DNA from: Candidatus Obscuribacter sp.
Lineage (GTDB): Bacteria; Cyanobacteriota; Vampirovibrionia; Obscuribacterales; Obscuribacteraceae
DNA length: 58,517 nucleotides
Assembly: GCA_021772135.1 (NCBI GenBank)
Contig: JADYXQ010000115.1
Coordinates: 1 to 58,517 of the forward strand
Reading direction: 5' to 3'
Positions 44,033 through 52,941 of the stretch are shown here, piece by piece. The position numbers and the translations under genes were made by a program. A model generated the notes under the pieces. It was given only the letters and a program-made list of their open reading frames with translations. It ran no database searches and was not told the DNA's origin. How positions within the stretch are numbered: position 1 is the first letter of the stretch; each line of letters begins with the position of its first letter.

Positions 44033-44860
44033 CTACTGAATCAAGCCGGCAGGTACACCCTGGGGAAATCTTTCGACAATTTCAGCTTCGATTTTTTTGA
44101 TGCGATTGCCCGGGTTAGGGTGAGTGCTGAAAAATTCAGGAGTGCGGGTTTTGGCTGCCTTGTCGAGAATGACCATAACTTTAAGCATAGCTCTGGGGTC
44201 GTAGCCGGCTTGAGATGAGAAGCGCACACCAAGACGGTCAGCTTCCAGTTCGTCACTGCGACCGAATTTCATAGAGATGACCTGGCCAACGAGCATGGCC
44301 ATGGAGGCGGTGCTGCTATTGCGGTCATTGGGGTCATAAGCGGCAATCACCGCTGCGCCGGTGAGGCCCTGAGTCAATTGCTGCTTGGCCACTTGTTGCG
44401 CCGAGTGCCTGGCCACCACGTGGCCTACTTCGTGAGCTAGAACTCCCGCCAGTTCACCTTTTGTGCTCAGGTGTTTATAAAGCCCCTCGGTGATGAAAAT
44501 TTGTCCGCCGGGCAGGGCGAAGGCATTGACTGTTTTGTCGTCGGCAAGTAGATGGAAATCATATTTATAGGGCGACTTGCCGGCGTCTGTTTTGGTAATC
44601 AGCTCGTTGCCAATCTGGTCAACAGCAGCCTGACCTTCAGGATCATCAGACTCGCCGCCATACTGGCGTGACATCTGGGGCACGGCTTGCAGGCCGAGGG
44701 CAATTTCTTGACGGGGTGACATGTCAACATGCTGCTTTTGATCGGTCACAGGGTTGTAGACGCTTTTGCTGAAGTAGGTTATGAGCGAAAAAGCAGCAAT
44801 AGCAAGAGCAATCATCAATCGCGGGCTTATCGATATGCCACTTTGCTGCTGTTGTGCCAT
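44033..44860 (-). CDS. M48-family metalloprotease
   Basis: 275 aa. One N-terminal transmembrane helix (about 13-32) anchors a peptidase domain with the zinc motif HEVGH (143-147) in 'LAGVLAHEVGHVVARHS' and the third ligand Glu in 'SDELEADRLG'; 'FFSTHPNPGNRI' closes the domain. This is the Oma1/BepA-like group, which degrades or repairs misfolded envelope proteins (BepA acts in the periplasm with outer-membrane assembly). Here no TPR domain is attached. Convergent with the VWA gene, 6 bp apart. Confidence 0.9.
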   Translation of the reverse strand: MAQQQQSGISISPRLMIALAIAAFSLITYFSKSVYNPVTDQKQHVDMSPRQEIALGLQAVPQMSRQYGGESDDPEGQAAVDQIGNELITKTDAGKSPYKYDFHLLADDKTVNAFALPGGQIFITEGLYKHLSTKGELAGVLAHEVGHVVARHSAQQVAKQQLTQGLTGAAVIAAYDPNDRNSSTASMAMLVGQVISMKFGRSDELEADRLGVRFSSQAGYDPRAMLKVMVILDKAAKTRTPEFFSTHPNPGNRIKKIEAEIVERFPQGVPAGLIQ

Positions 44861-45032
44861 TTTTTTATAATCTCAAGTCAGGGGAGCTAATGTATCGACT
44901 CGGCTAAGGACGGGCGAGCCTTTCAAAAGTGCCAAATGCTTTTACGCCGCTCGAAAAATTGTCGTGATACTGCTGGTGGTGGCAAACCGCCACGGTCCAT
45001 AAAGATCCTGCGATATCTTCTATAGGGATGGG

Positions 45033-45038
45033 TATAAA
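45033..45038 (+). promoter_or_regulatory. Weak candidate -10 element
   Basis: TATAAA lies 42 nt upstream of the start at 45080, with no clear -35. The same gap has a GTGGTGG-CAAA-CCGCCAC hairpin near 44980. Confidence 0.3.
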
Positions 45039-45079
45039 GCTTTCAGTACTTACCAGAGTCAGTTTTAGGGCAGATTTTT

Positions 45080-46102
45080 ATGGCAGATTTAATCAGAGAG
45101 TCAGCAGGGGACAAGCAGGTCGGGGCAGCCTCCACGCCCGATTTTAGCGATAATATCGCTGCCTCTAAAAATGACGTCAAGCAGTATTCTGCCAAAGACA
45201 ATGTGGCTGCCGCCCTGACTGTGAAACTCAATGGTTTCCCTACTGTGGAAGTGGGTCAGGCTTTAGACTCGGGTGTGGCTGCAATTGAGGCAAAGTTCGC
45301 CACGAGCCCCGAAGACAAGGCTATTTTTTCTGGCTTTGACAAGCTTGCCAAGCGTACGGGCGGAAAGCCCCTTGATGATTCGCAAAAATGGCAAATTGAG
45401 CACATGAGCGCTGACCAGAAAGAAATGTTCCGTTTCACCATGGGCGAGTTAAATAACCTGGCCGACGGCAAGGGCACTCCGGCCGACTACATGACCAATA
45501 ATCTCAAGAACGCTGCTCGTCTGGCCGAGGCTAATGGCCGCAAACCAGATAGTTGGAATATTTTCCAACCTACCCCGGGCGAGCTCTATCGCGATTATGT
45601 CGGTCTGGTTTTCTCCGAACATTCACTGGGATTCAAGCGAGATCTTGGCCGCAGTCTCGCCGGCGGCGGCCTTAATCATGCCGGTTCCGCTCTTGAAGAT
45701 ACCTATCACCGCCTGATAGCCGGTAAAGCGGGGCAAGGTTTCAATAGCAATGTCACCGATATTAGTCCAAATAATTCAGTCACTCATCACCACCGCGAAG
45801 TGCTGCTCGTGGCGTATAACAGCGGCAAATTTGTTGCCGATAAAGCGACGCGCTATCTCGATGATCCCGCTCAAAATCCCGGCGACGTGCGCAGCGGCTA
45901 CTTTACTGCTATGGTGGGCTCCGCTCTGGCCGCCGGTAAACTCAAACCATCAGAAGCTGCCGGCATGACCGCCTGGGCTTACAATAAGCACGATGGTGCT
46001 CAGCCTCCCTGGGGGTCCAGTGGCGCCGCCGGCAAATTTGTTGATACCGACGATTATAAAATTGACGTCTGGCTTAAGGCTTACCGCGCCGCCGGCAAAT
46101 AA
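45080..46102 (+). CDS. Protein of unknown function
   Basis: 340 aa, no signal peptide or membrane segment; TTTAGGG lies before the ATG. Polar and helical, with 'GELYRDYVGLVFSEHSLGFKRDLGRSLAGGG' and a late conserved-looking block 'MTAWAYNKHDGAQPPWG'. I recognise no family. It ends 15 nt before the sugar porter gene on the same strand, so the two could share a transcript. Confidence 0.55.
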   Translation: MADLIRESAGDKQVGAASTPDFSDNIAASKNDVKQYSAKDNVAAALTVKLNGFPTVEVGQALDSGVAAIEAKFATSPEDKAIFSGFDKLAKRTGGKPLDDSQKWQIEHMSADQKEMFRFTMGELNNLADGKGTPADYMTNNLKNAARLAEANGRKPDSWNIFQPTPGELYRDYVGLVFSEHSLGFKRDLGRSLAGGGLNHAGSALEDTYHRLIAGKAGQGFNSNVTDISPNNSVTHHHREVLLVAYNSGKFVADKATRYLDDPAQNPGDVRSGYFTAMVGSALAAGKLKPSEAAGMTAWAYNKHDGAQPPWGSSGAAGKFVDTDDYKIDVWLKAYRAAGK

Positions 46103-46117
46103 AATTTAGGGGTACCA

Positions 46118-47446
46118 GTGGATCTCAAACCGTACCTCTATTTATTCAAAAGCAGCCTGGTAGGCGCTCTTGGTGGTCTTCTCTTTGGCTTTGATACTGC
46201 GGTTATTGCCGGGGCTACTCACGCCCTTTCGGCTGAATATCAACTTGATGCCACCGCCCTTGGTTTCACCGTTTCAGCGGCTCTCTGGGGTACTGTGGTA
46301 GCGGCGATGATGTCTGGAGTGCCTGGTGAAAAGTTCGGCGCGCGAGAAACGTTGAGGGTGGCGGCGCTTTTGTATGTAATTTCGGCCCTGGGTTGTGCCT
46401 TTGCCTGGGACTGGTATTCGCTCATCGTTTTTCGTTTCATCGGCGGCTTGGGCATTGGTTGTTCGTCAGTGCTCGGCCCGGTTTATATCGCTGAGCTGGC
46501 ACCGGCCAAGTGGCGCGGACGGTTGGTTGGTCTTTTTCAAATCAATGTAGTTATAGGAATTTTGCTGGCTTATTTCTCCAACTATTTGCTTGGCACCTTG
46601 CCACTGGGCGAGGCCGAATGGAGATGGAAGTTAGGCGTTTCTGCAGTGCCGGCAATTTTGTTTCTGGTTATGCTTTTTACCATTCCGCGAAGCCCACGCT
46701 GGTTGGCCCGGCGCAACCAGATTGATGAAGCCCGCGAAGTTTTGAAAAAGACCGGTGTGGCCGACTATGAGCAAGAGTTGCAAGACATCGTCGCCAGTAT
46801 TAAGGCCGAGCACGCTCTACCCAACGAGCCGCTCTTTCAAAAAAAATACAAATTGCCGATTTTTCTTGCCATTACTATTGGTGCCTTCAATCAACTGTCT
46901 GGTATCAATGCCATTCTTTACTATCTCAACGATATCTTCGAAAAAGCCGGTTTCGGCAAAATGTCCAGCGACCTTCAGGCCGTTATGATTGGCTTTACCA
47001 ATCTGGTGGCAGTGCTGGTAGCCATGGCTGTGATTGACCGTTTAGGGCGCCGTACCTTACTTCTGGTGGGCTCGGTGGGTTGCGCTCTGTGTCTGGCTGG
47101 GGTAGCGGCCATATTTTTCATGGGCCAACATCAGTCACTTTTGATCTGGCTTCTTGTGGCATACATTGCCTTCTTTTCTTTCTCGCAGGGTGCTGTTATC
47201 TGGGTTTATCTGAGCGAAATATTTCCCACCCCTGTGCGGGCCAAAGGTCAGGCTCTGGGCAGTTCTTCGCACTGGATTATGAATGCCTTAATTTCGGCGC
47301 TCTTTCCCGTTTTGGCTAAATCATCAGGCGGTTATCCTTTTGCCTTCTTTGCCTTGATGATGGTGGTGCAGTTTTTCTTAGTCTGGTTTATTTTCCCAGA
47401 AACCAAAGGTGTCAGTCTCGAAGATATGGAAAAGAGCCTTGCCTGA
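46118..47446 (+). CDS. Sugar porter (MFS family, XylE/GalP-like)
   Basis: 442 aa, GTG start with GGGG 10 nt upstream. Twelve transmembrane segments. Sugar-porter signatures are clear: 'GALGGLLFGFDTAVIAGA' in helix 1, 'RFIGGLGIGCSSVLGPVYIAE', 'RGRLVGLFQ', 'FNQLSGINAILYY' in helix 7, 'DRLGRRTLLL' and C-terminal 'PETKG'. Imports a hexose or pentose by proton symport in relatives; the sugar is not determinable. Its end overlaps the next gene by 8 bp. Confidence 0.93.
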   Translation: MDLKPYLYLFKSSLVGALGGLLFGFDTAVIAGATHALSAEYQLDATALGFTVSAALWGTVVAAMMSGVPGEKFGARETLRVAALLYVISALGCAFAWDWYSLIVFRFIGGLGIGCSSVLGPVYIAELAPAKWRGRLVGLFQINVVIGILLAYFSNYLLGTLPLGEAEWRWKLGVSAVPAILFLVMLFTIPRSPRWLARRNQIDEAREVLKKTGVADYEQELQDIVASIKAEHALPNEPLFQKKYKLPIFLAITIGAFNQLSGINAILYYLNDIFEKAGFGKMSSDLQAVMIGFTNLVAVLVAMAVIDRLGRRTLLLVGSVGCALCLAGVAAIFFMGQHQSLLIWLLVAYIAFFSFSQGAVIWVYLSEIFPTPVRAKGQALGSSSHWIMNALISALFPVLAKSSGGYPFAFFALMMVVQFFLVWFIFPETKGVSLEDMEKSLA

Positions 47447-48314
47447 ATCTACTGAGCAATATTTTAGCCGACGTTATCCCGCTAAGCGGGCTTTCATTAC
47501 CGGTGCCGCCAGCGGCCTGGGTTTATCTTTCGTCAAAATTTTAGCGGCTGACGGCTGGAAAATTGGTCTGGGCGATATCGACGAAGCCCGTTTGATAGCG
47601 GCGGCAGAAGCCGTGGCCACCGCCGGTGGTGAAGCTACCATTTATACTTTTGATGTCAGTGACAGTAAAAAGTTTAGAAACGCCGTACAGAACTTTTGCA
47701 AAAAATACGGCGGTATCGATATTGCCGTCAATAGTGCGGGAATCGGTTGCGGCGGGCCCATTGACGAAGTTTCTATCGAGACTTTTAAAAAGGTAATCGA
47801 TATTAATTTGATGGGCACAGTGAACGGTTGTCATTGTTTTGTGCCGGTGATGAAAGCGCAAAAATCAGGGCACATTCTAAATATTGCCAGCGCCGCCGCT
47901 TTTGCCAGCGTACCTAATATGAGTGCCTACAATACTTCCAAGGCCGGCGTGCTCGCCCTCAGTGAAACTCTGCGGGGTGAACTGCAAGATCATAATTTGC
48001 TGGTTACGGTGCTGATGACTACCTATGTGCGCACCAATGTTGGCCTCTCCAGCCTCGGCCCAGAACTCTACAATCGGCGCGCTCAAGAATTAGTCAAGCA
48101 AGCGCAGCTGGAGCCCGATTATGTCGCCCGCGCAGCCTTAGAACAAATGGCAGCAGGTGCACTGTATGTGGTGCTGCCCGATCAAGCGCGTTTTCTCTGG
48201 CGTTTCAAAAGATTTTTCCCGCAAAAATTTTGGCGCTTCATTGCCGATGAAGCTCAGCGAAGATTGCTGAAAATTGATCAATCATTACCTGGTGCCGGCT
48301 CTGATTCCATCTGA
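47439..48314 (+). CDS. Short-chain dehydrogenase/reductase
   Basis: 291 aa from the TTG at 47439, preceded by GGA 8 nt upstream and overlapping the porter stop by 8 bp. A longer GTG form (47409) lies wholly inside the porter gene. NAD(P)-binding 'ITGAASGLG' near residue 20, 'NSAGIG' and the catalytic 'YNTSK' (Tyr-x-x-x-Lys) are all present; catalytic Ser is in 'NIASAAAF'. The C-terminal 40 residues are basic and aromatic. Its 3' end overlaps the convergent FMO gene by 37 bp. Substrate unknown. Confidence 0.9.
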   Translation: MPESTEQYFSRRYPAKRAFITGAASGLGLSFVKILAADGWKIGLGDIDEARLIAAAEAVATAGGEATIYTFDVSDSKKFRNAVQNFCKKYGGIDIAVNSAGIGCGGPIDEVSIETFKKVIDINLMGTVNGCHCFVPVMKAQKSGHILNIASAAAFASVPNMSAYNTSKAGVLALSETLRGELQDHNLLVTVLMTTYVRTNVGLSSLGPELYNRRAQELVKQAQLEPDYVARAALEQMAAGALYVVLPDQARFLWRFKRFFPQKFWRFIADEAQRRLLKIDQSLPGAGSDSI

Positions 48315-49615
48315 AGTTTGTTCACTACTTCTTCTACTTTTACTTTGCTGCTCATCAAATATTTGTCTACCAGAGGCAAGAGCCAGAGCATGGCATTGGC
48401 AGCTTTTATTTGACGCAGGGCCCGCATCGGATCAATCAAATGGCTGGCAGGCAGAGGCTGATTAATTTTTTCGAGAATTTCACCCAGTGGATGACGCAGA
48501 CGCTTTTGCAAAAGAATCAGTTTAGCCAGAAGGTCTGATGCCGGAGTAAGTAGCGGGCCAAATCCGTAGCGTGCTTGCCCCCAACCATAAAGATAAAGCT
48601 GCTTGTGGTGTGGGGCCACGAGGCCCCACTGGGCCTTGACCACCGAGCCTTCGATGGTGACCAGATCAGGGTCGAGAAAAGGCATAGAAACATTGAAACC
48701 GGTACCGCAAACAATCAAGTCAAAATCTTCTTTGCGGCCGTCAGCAAACTCCACACTATTACCGTCAAATTGTTTGATATCAGGATGTGGTGTAATTCTG
48801 CCGTGTTTTAAATAGTGAAGTAGCTCGGAGTTGATGGTCGGGTGCTTTTCAAAAATTTTGTGATCTGGCCTGGCCAGGCCATACTGGCGATAATCGCCCA
48901 CTATTATTTTTAAAAGTGTGGCGATATAAATGCGTTGCAGCCAAACCGGCAAGGCCGTGGTAAGCATCTCGGCTGTCGGTTTACCGAAAACAGTCTTGGG
49001 TAAGAACCAGTAGCCGCGGCGCAAACACAAGTGAGCACTCTTCGCTACCCGTGCGGCTTCAGCGGCGATATCGCAGGCCGAATTGCCACCACCGATAACC
49101 AATACTCTCTTGTTTTTTAATTGCTCCGCATCTTTGTAATCTTTAGAGTGAATCATTTCACCGCTGAATTTTCCCTCGTAATGTGGCCAGCGTCTTGACC
49201 AGTGGTGCCCGTTGCAAACCACCACGCCGCTATACAAACGACTTTCACCGCCATTAAACTGCAGCAGCCAGAGATCGGCTTCTGCACTGACTCTTTCCAC
49301 GAGGTAATTAAAGCTGATGTGTTCGCGCAACTGATAATGCTCGGCATAACTCTCGAGGTAGGCGAGCATCTGTGCGGCGCTGGGAAAATCAGGGTAGTGA
49401 GCCGGCATAGGAAAATCGGGAAATTCAGTGGTTTTGCGCGAAGAAATTATGTGCGCATTCTTGTAGACACCGTGGCGCCAGTTGCCTCCCAGATCGCTCT
49501 CCGCTTCAAATTGATCGTAGGCAATGCCGACAGCTTTGAGCGCGCGGGCGGCACTGATACCCACCGGCCCGGCACCTATAATCGCTATTTTTCCTGCATA
49601 ATTTTCTGAGGGCAT
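48278..49615 (-). CDS. Flavin-containing monooxygenase-like protein
   Basis: 445 aa. FAD-binding 'IAIIGAGPVGISAA' at the N-terminus, NADPH-binding 'VLVIGGGNSACDIAAE' in the middle, and the FMO/BVMO fingerprint 'FSGEMIHSKDY' (FxGxxxHxxxY) between them. 'IVCGTGFN' is the usual late motif. Such enzymes oxygenate nucleophilic N or S atoms or ketones; some are halogenase- or siderophore-related. SDR and FMO genes converge and overlap by 37 bp, an arrangement that could cause transcriptional interference. Confidence 0.9.
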   Translation of the reverse strand: MPSENYAGKIAIIGAGPVGISAARALKAVGIAYDQFEAESDLGGNWRHGVYKNAHIISSRKTTEFPDFPMPAHYPDFPSAAQMLAYLESYAEHYQLREHISFNYLVERVSAEADLWLLQFNGGESRLYSGVVVCNGHHWSRRWPHYEGKFSGEMIHSKDYKDAEQLKNKRVLVIGGGNSACDIAAEAARVAKSAHLCLRRGYWFLPKTVFGKPTAEMLTTALPVWLQRIYIATLLKIIVGDYRQYGLARPDHKIFEKHPTINSELLHYLKHGRITPHPDIKQFDGNSVEFADGRKEDFDLIVCGTGFNVSMPFLDPDLVTIEGSVVKAQWGLVAPHHKQLYLYGWGQARYGFGPLLTPASDLLAKLILLQKRLRHPLGEILEKINQPLPASHLIDPMRALRQIKAANAMLWLLPLVDKYLMSSKVKVEEVVNKLQMESEPAPGND

Positions 49616-49700
49616 TGATACAGCTTCTCATAGTCTGCAATTTTTCAGTGCCGCTTTTCCCCTCTTGCGATAACATTGCATACGGTGATGAGGAGTTGAT

Positions 49701-50270
49701 ATGGTAGAAGAGCGTTTTTATTTTGTCAGGCATGGTGAGACCGATGCCAATCTCGGCAATCTGGCCGCCGGTTCAGGTTGGGACATAGAGCTCAATGCTA
49801 CAGGTCTGGCTCAGGCCAAGGCTCTGGCTGAAAGCCCGGCCATACAAGATTGTCATGACGTCAAAACCATCTGTGTCAGCCCGTTGATACGCGCTCAACA
49901 GACGGCTCAAGCCCTCAGCCAGGTTTTGCAGGCACCACTGGTGACGGTCGATTTGCTCTCCGAGTGGCATCTCGGTGAATGGGAACGACGTGCCTGGGCC
50001 GAACTTCCCAGTCTTTACGATCCGTCATCCAACCCTCCCGGCGGTGAGTCACAGCTCGAGTTCGGCATGCGTGTCCACAAAGGGCTGCAACAGGCCCTGG
50101 CCATGGTGGGCCCGGTGCTGATTGTGGCCCACGGCGGCGTCTGGCACGTGATTGCCAAAGTTTTACAGCTCGAATTTCCCCACATTCACAATTGTGAAAT
50201 GAAGAAAATCTGGCGCCCGGACTCCACATCAAAGTGGGCGATTACACCGCACACACCTGATGAAAAATAG
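49701..50270 (+). CDS. Histidine phosphatase (phosphoglycerate mutase-like)
   Basis: 189 aa of the branch-1 histidine phosphatase superfamily: 'FVRHGETDANL' with the catalytic His, 'SPLIRAQQTAQAL' with the phosphate-binding Arg, 'WHLGEWE' and the second His in 'VAHGGVWHVI'. The length matches alpha-ribazole phosphatase (CobC) and similar small enzymes. CobS, the partner of CobC in cobalamin synthesis, is encoded at 54300 on the opposite strand, so CobC is one option; a general phosphatase is equally possible. Confidence 0.85.
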   Translation: MVEERFYFVRHGETDANLGNLAAGSGWDIELNATGLAQAKALAESPAIQDCHDVKTICVSPLIRAQQTAQALSQVLQAPLVTVDLLSEWHLGEWERRAWAELPSLYDPSSNPPGGESQLEFGMRVHKGLQQALAMVGPVLIVAHGGVWHVIAKVLQLEFPHIHNCEMKKIWRPDSTSKWAITPHTPDEK

Positions 50271-50272
50271 CC

Positions 50273-51271
50273 TTAGCGACGGCCGCCTACTGGCTCTTTG
50301 CCCTGAGGCCTGGACATAGGAAATTCATGGTCTTTCATATCAGGGAAAAACTTGTGTCTATTAGCAAAGACATACAGTGCGACCAGTGGTGTACCGAAAA
50401 CAATACCCAGTGTCAGTGCCACGATGCCGAGAAGCACCACGGTCATCATGGTGTGCATATCGGTCAGGGCGTGGCGCACTTCGTCCAGTGGCCCTTTTAC
50501 ATTGGTTAGAGGCTCAAGTACTGATTGCAGTGGCTTTCGCAAGCTGCTGACGTCGCTGCGCATTTCGCCCAGATCTTGCTTGATGCCGGTCATTTCTTCG
50601 CTGACTTTTATAACTTTACAGTCCATCGAAACCAGGTTGCCATCGAGACTTTGAACGCGATTGTCCACTTGCTGCAACTTGCCTTGCAGGCTCACCATGG
50701 CTGGTTCAAGGGCACCAACCGGCCCTTCCAGTTTCATCATTTGCTGTTGCATCTGCACAGCAGCTTTACCCAACCTGATTACGGGGGCAAGTAGCTTTTT
50801 AATCGGGTGGAAACCTTTAATCTCAGGGTCGTCAGCCGGTGGTTGCAGATCTTTACCCTGAATGTTCACGCCGGGAATTTTGTTAATAGCGTCGGCCGCC
50901 TCGTTGTTTTCCGTTTGCTGGCGAGCGCTCACCGGTTTGAGGGGAATAGCGTGCTTGTTTGTGTCACTGGCGTTGGCGCCGCCTAAATCTTTGGTAGCTT
51001 TGTCCATTTTTACAGGCTCAGCGGCCTTGGCAGAGGCATTTTTCTTCTGCTTAGCAGCTTTAGCTGCTTGCTTATCGGCCTTCTCAGCCGCTTTTTCAGC
51101 TTTTTTCTCAGCCTTTATCTCAGCTTTGGAAGGTTCGGAACTTTCAGTGGGCTGGGCGGCATAGACACGCAGAGTGCCAATGGAGGCGGCCATGATAAAG
51201 GACAATGCCAGAGCGATTTTGCTGGAGTTTCTCAGGTAAACGCCCACAGGGATGGCATTCTTGGTCAGCAT
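50273..51271 (-). CDS. Ala/Lys-rich coiled-coil membrane protein
   Basis: 332 aa from ATG 51271 (GGAG about 10 nt upstream); the longer form from 51322 lacks an RBS. An N-terminal hydrophobic segment is followed by an Ala/Lys/Glu heptad stretch (about 40-85), then a helical region with amphipathic repeats ('LQQVDNRVQSLDGNLVSMD'), a transmembrane helix near 285-310 and a short tail. It looks like a tethered coiled coil. Function unknown; base composition reflects the Ala/Lys repeats rather than transfer. Confidence 0.55.
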   Translation of the reverse strand: MLTKNAIPVGVYLRNSSKIALALSFIMAASIGTLRVYAAQPTESSEPSKAEIKAEKKAEKAAEKADKQAAKAAKQKKNASAKAAEPVKMDKATKDLGGANASDTNKHAIPLKPVSARQQTENNEAADAINKIPGVNIQGKDLQPPADDPEIKGFHPIKKLLAPVIRLGKAAVQMQQQMMKLEGPVGALEPAMVSLQGKLQQVDNRVQSLDGNLVSMDCKVIKVSEEMTGIKQDLGEMRSDVSSLRKPLQSVLEPLTNVKGPLDEVRHALTDMHTMMTVVLLGIVALTLGIVFGTPLVALYVFANRHKFFPDMKDHEFPMSRPQGKEPVGGRR

Positions 51272-51463
51272 AAAAACGAATCTCCACAGTGCTTCGATGC
51301 CAGAGACTGCTGCAGCACCCAATAGTTCCCTCAGGCGATTCTATTTCGACAATGCTATTTCAACAATTCTATGCGCTATGCGTAGTTACACGGATGACTG
51401 CCATCGCTTGACAATGTATTATTCACTCATGTAAATGCTCGCCACAGGCCGAACACAAAACCG

Positions 51464-52417
51464 ATGCCCATCGAAAGAGACAAGCAAAACGAGCAGCCGG
51501 TATCGGTAAATGATAACGCAGACCGCGTTGGCGCCTGGTTTGAAGAGGCTTATAAAAGTGTGGCAGTTACAACTAAAGCTGTGACTAACGAGGCTGTAGC
51601 CTACGTCAAAGCCTGTCCGGCCGAAAGCGCGGTTTTAGGCGGAGTGCTGGTGATTGCCGCTTGTTCCGCCATTCGCGGTAAAGGCGGTCTGGCGCAGAGT
51701 GAAATTCAGGTTGTCAAAGCGTCGTTGGGCCATTCGGCAGAAAAAATGGCCGCAGAAAAAGCAGTGGTCACCACCGGCAAACTTACTTTCGAGGCTCCCG
51801 CCTTGCAGCGCAAAACTGTAGAAGGCGCCCTCATTCCAGACGTTGTACGGCCCATGATGGAAAAAGGCAGGTCATTGGTCTCGCCTGAGGCATTGAGCGA
51901 AACCGGTAAAAAATATTTTGCCGGTCTGACTGATCTGTTTAAATTGCCCAAAGAAATGATTGTCGAAGATGGCCACGCCATGACACAAGTGGCTACCAGC
52001 GCCCTCAAGGCACGTGGCGCCACTACCGGTGAGCGTTTCACCGAAGCGGCGGTGACGGCTGAAGCAGAGCGCTTGTTGGCTCTTAATCCGGTATTAAAAG
52101 ATGCCACCAGTATCAGTGGCATGAAAATAACGGTTTTAGATCAAAATCACTTGACTAAGCTAGCCGGCGGCGATTTGCAATTCAAGTTTACACCGCAGCT
52201 GGGGCAGTTTTTAAAAGCGACAGGAAAAGTGACGGAAGAGCAAATTTCTGAAGTGATGGCTTTGCAAAAAGCCGGCAACAAAAAAATGCTGGGCGAAATT
52301 TTGGTCGACCTCAAATATTGTGAGAAAGCCGATATCGATGCCGCTTTCGCCGATCAAAATGCGATGAAAGCAGCCTTGAAAGAAGTGCGCGAAGAATTCC
52401 TCAAGACACTCAATTGA
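51464..52417 (+). CDS. Membrane-associated protein with one MshEN-like module
   Basis: 317 aa. A hydrophobic segment (about 55-70, 'AVLGGVLVIAACSAI') follows an acidic N-terminus. The C-terminal 75 residues contain 'LGQFLKATGKVTEEQISEV', then 'MLGEILVDLKYCEKADIDAAF', the same double motif as the four-repeat protein at 38512. The middle is unassigned. Convergent with a minus-strand gene, overlapping by 8 bp. Confidence 0.6.
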   Translation: MPIERDKQNEQPVSVNDNADRVGAWFEEAYKSVAVTTKAVTNEAVAYVKACPAESAVLGGVLVIAACSAIRGKGGLAQSEIQVVKASLGHSAEKMAAEKAVVTTGKLTFEAPALQRKTVEGALIPDVVRPMMEKGRSLVSPEALSETGKKYFAGLTDLFKLPKEMIVEDGHAMTQVATSALKARGATTGERFTEAAVTAEAERLLALNPVLKDATSISGMKITVLDQNHLTKLAGGDLQFKFTPQLGQFLKATGKVTEEQISEVMALQKAGNKKMLGEILVDLKYCEKADIDAAFADQNAMKAALKEVREEFLKTLN

Positions 52418-52931
52418 GGAAAAAATCCGCGTCAAGGATTTTCATATTCTTGAGCATTTCTTCTTGTTTGGCTTTGAGTTTTTCCAGCCTGGTGGCTCTT
52501 GTGTATTCCACAAATTGATTGCCTAGCCAGTCGAAAGCAGCCTCAGTCTGCAGCCAGCTGCCGAACCACAGCTCCACATATTTTCGCGCCTTGCCTTGTT
52601 GCGGGCTTTCTTTCGCCATCATGGTTTTTGCCGAGGGTTTTACTTTTTTACTTTTTGCCCCAGTGCTTGCGCCGACTTTGTTTACTTTTTCTACCATCAC
52701 TGGCAGCACATAATTGTTCGAGGCAAAAGCGCTCTGCAAAACTTGATTTGCTTCATCAGCTCTTGAGCCTGTGCCAAAAAGAGCCAGGGCGCGAGCGTAG
52801 AGATAGATGACGTCGGTTTTGTCGGGCCACTGGTCGAGCAACAGAAGCGAATCTTCAAAATGACCGTTTTCTATCAGTGCTAATACCAGACGCTCGGGGC
52901 TTTTCTGCTTTTCTTTTTTGAACTTGCTCAC
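52410..52931 (-). CDS. Hypothetical protein
   Basis: 173 aa from the GTG at 52931, preceded by AGG 6 nt upstream, 10 nt after the stop of the GT87-like gene. A TPR-like start ('LVLALIENGHFEDSLLLLDQWPD'), a Lys/Ser linker and a helical tail ('KLKAKQEEMLKNMKILDADFF'). No family recognised. Last gene of the lipA run; its stop overlaps the convergent 51464 gene by 8 bp. Confidence 0.55.
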   Translation of the reverse strand: MSKFKKEKQKSPERLVLALIENGHFEDSLLLLDQWPDKTDVIYLYARALALFGTGSRADEANQVLQSAFASNNYVLPVMVEKVNKVGASTGAKSKKVKPSAKTMMAKESPQQGKARKYVELWFGSWLQTEAAFDWLGNQFVEYTRATRLEKLKAKQEEMLKNMKILDADFFLN

Positions 52932-52941
52932 GGGGCACCTG

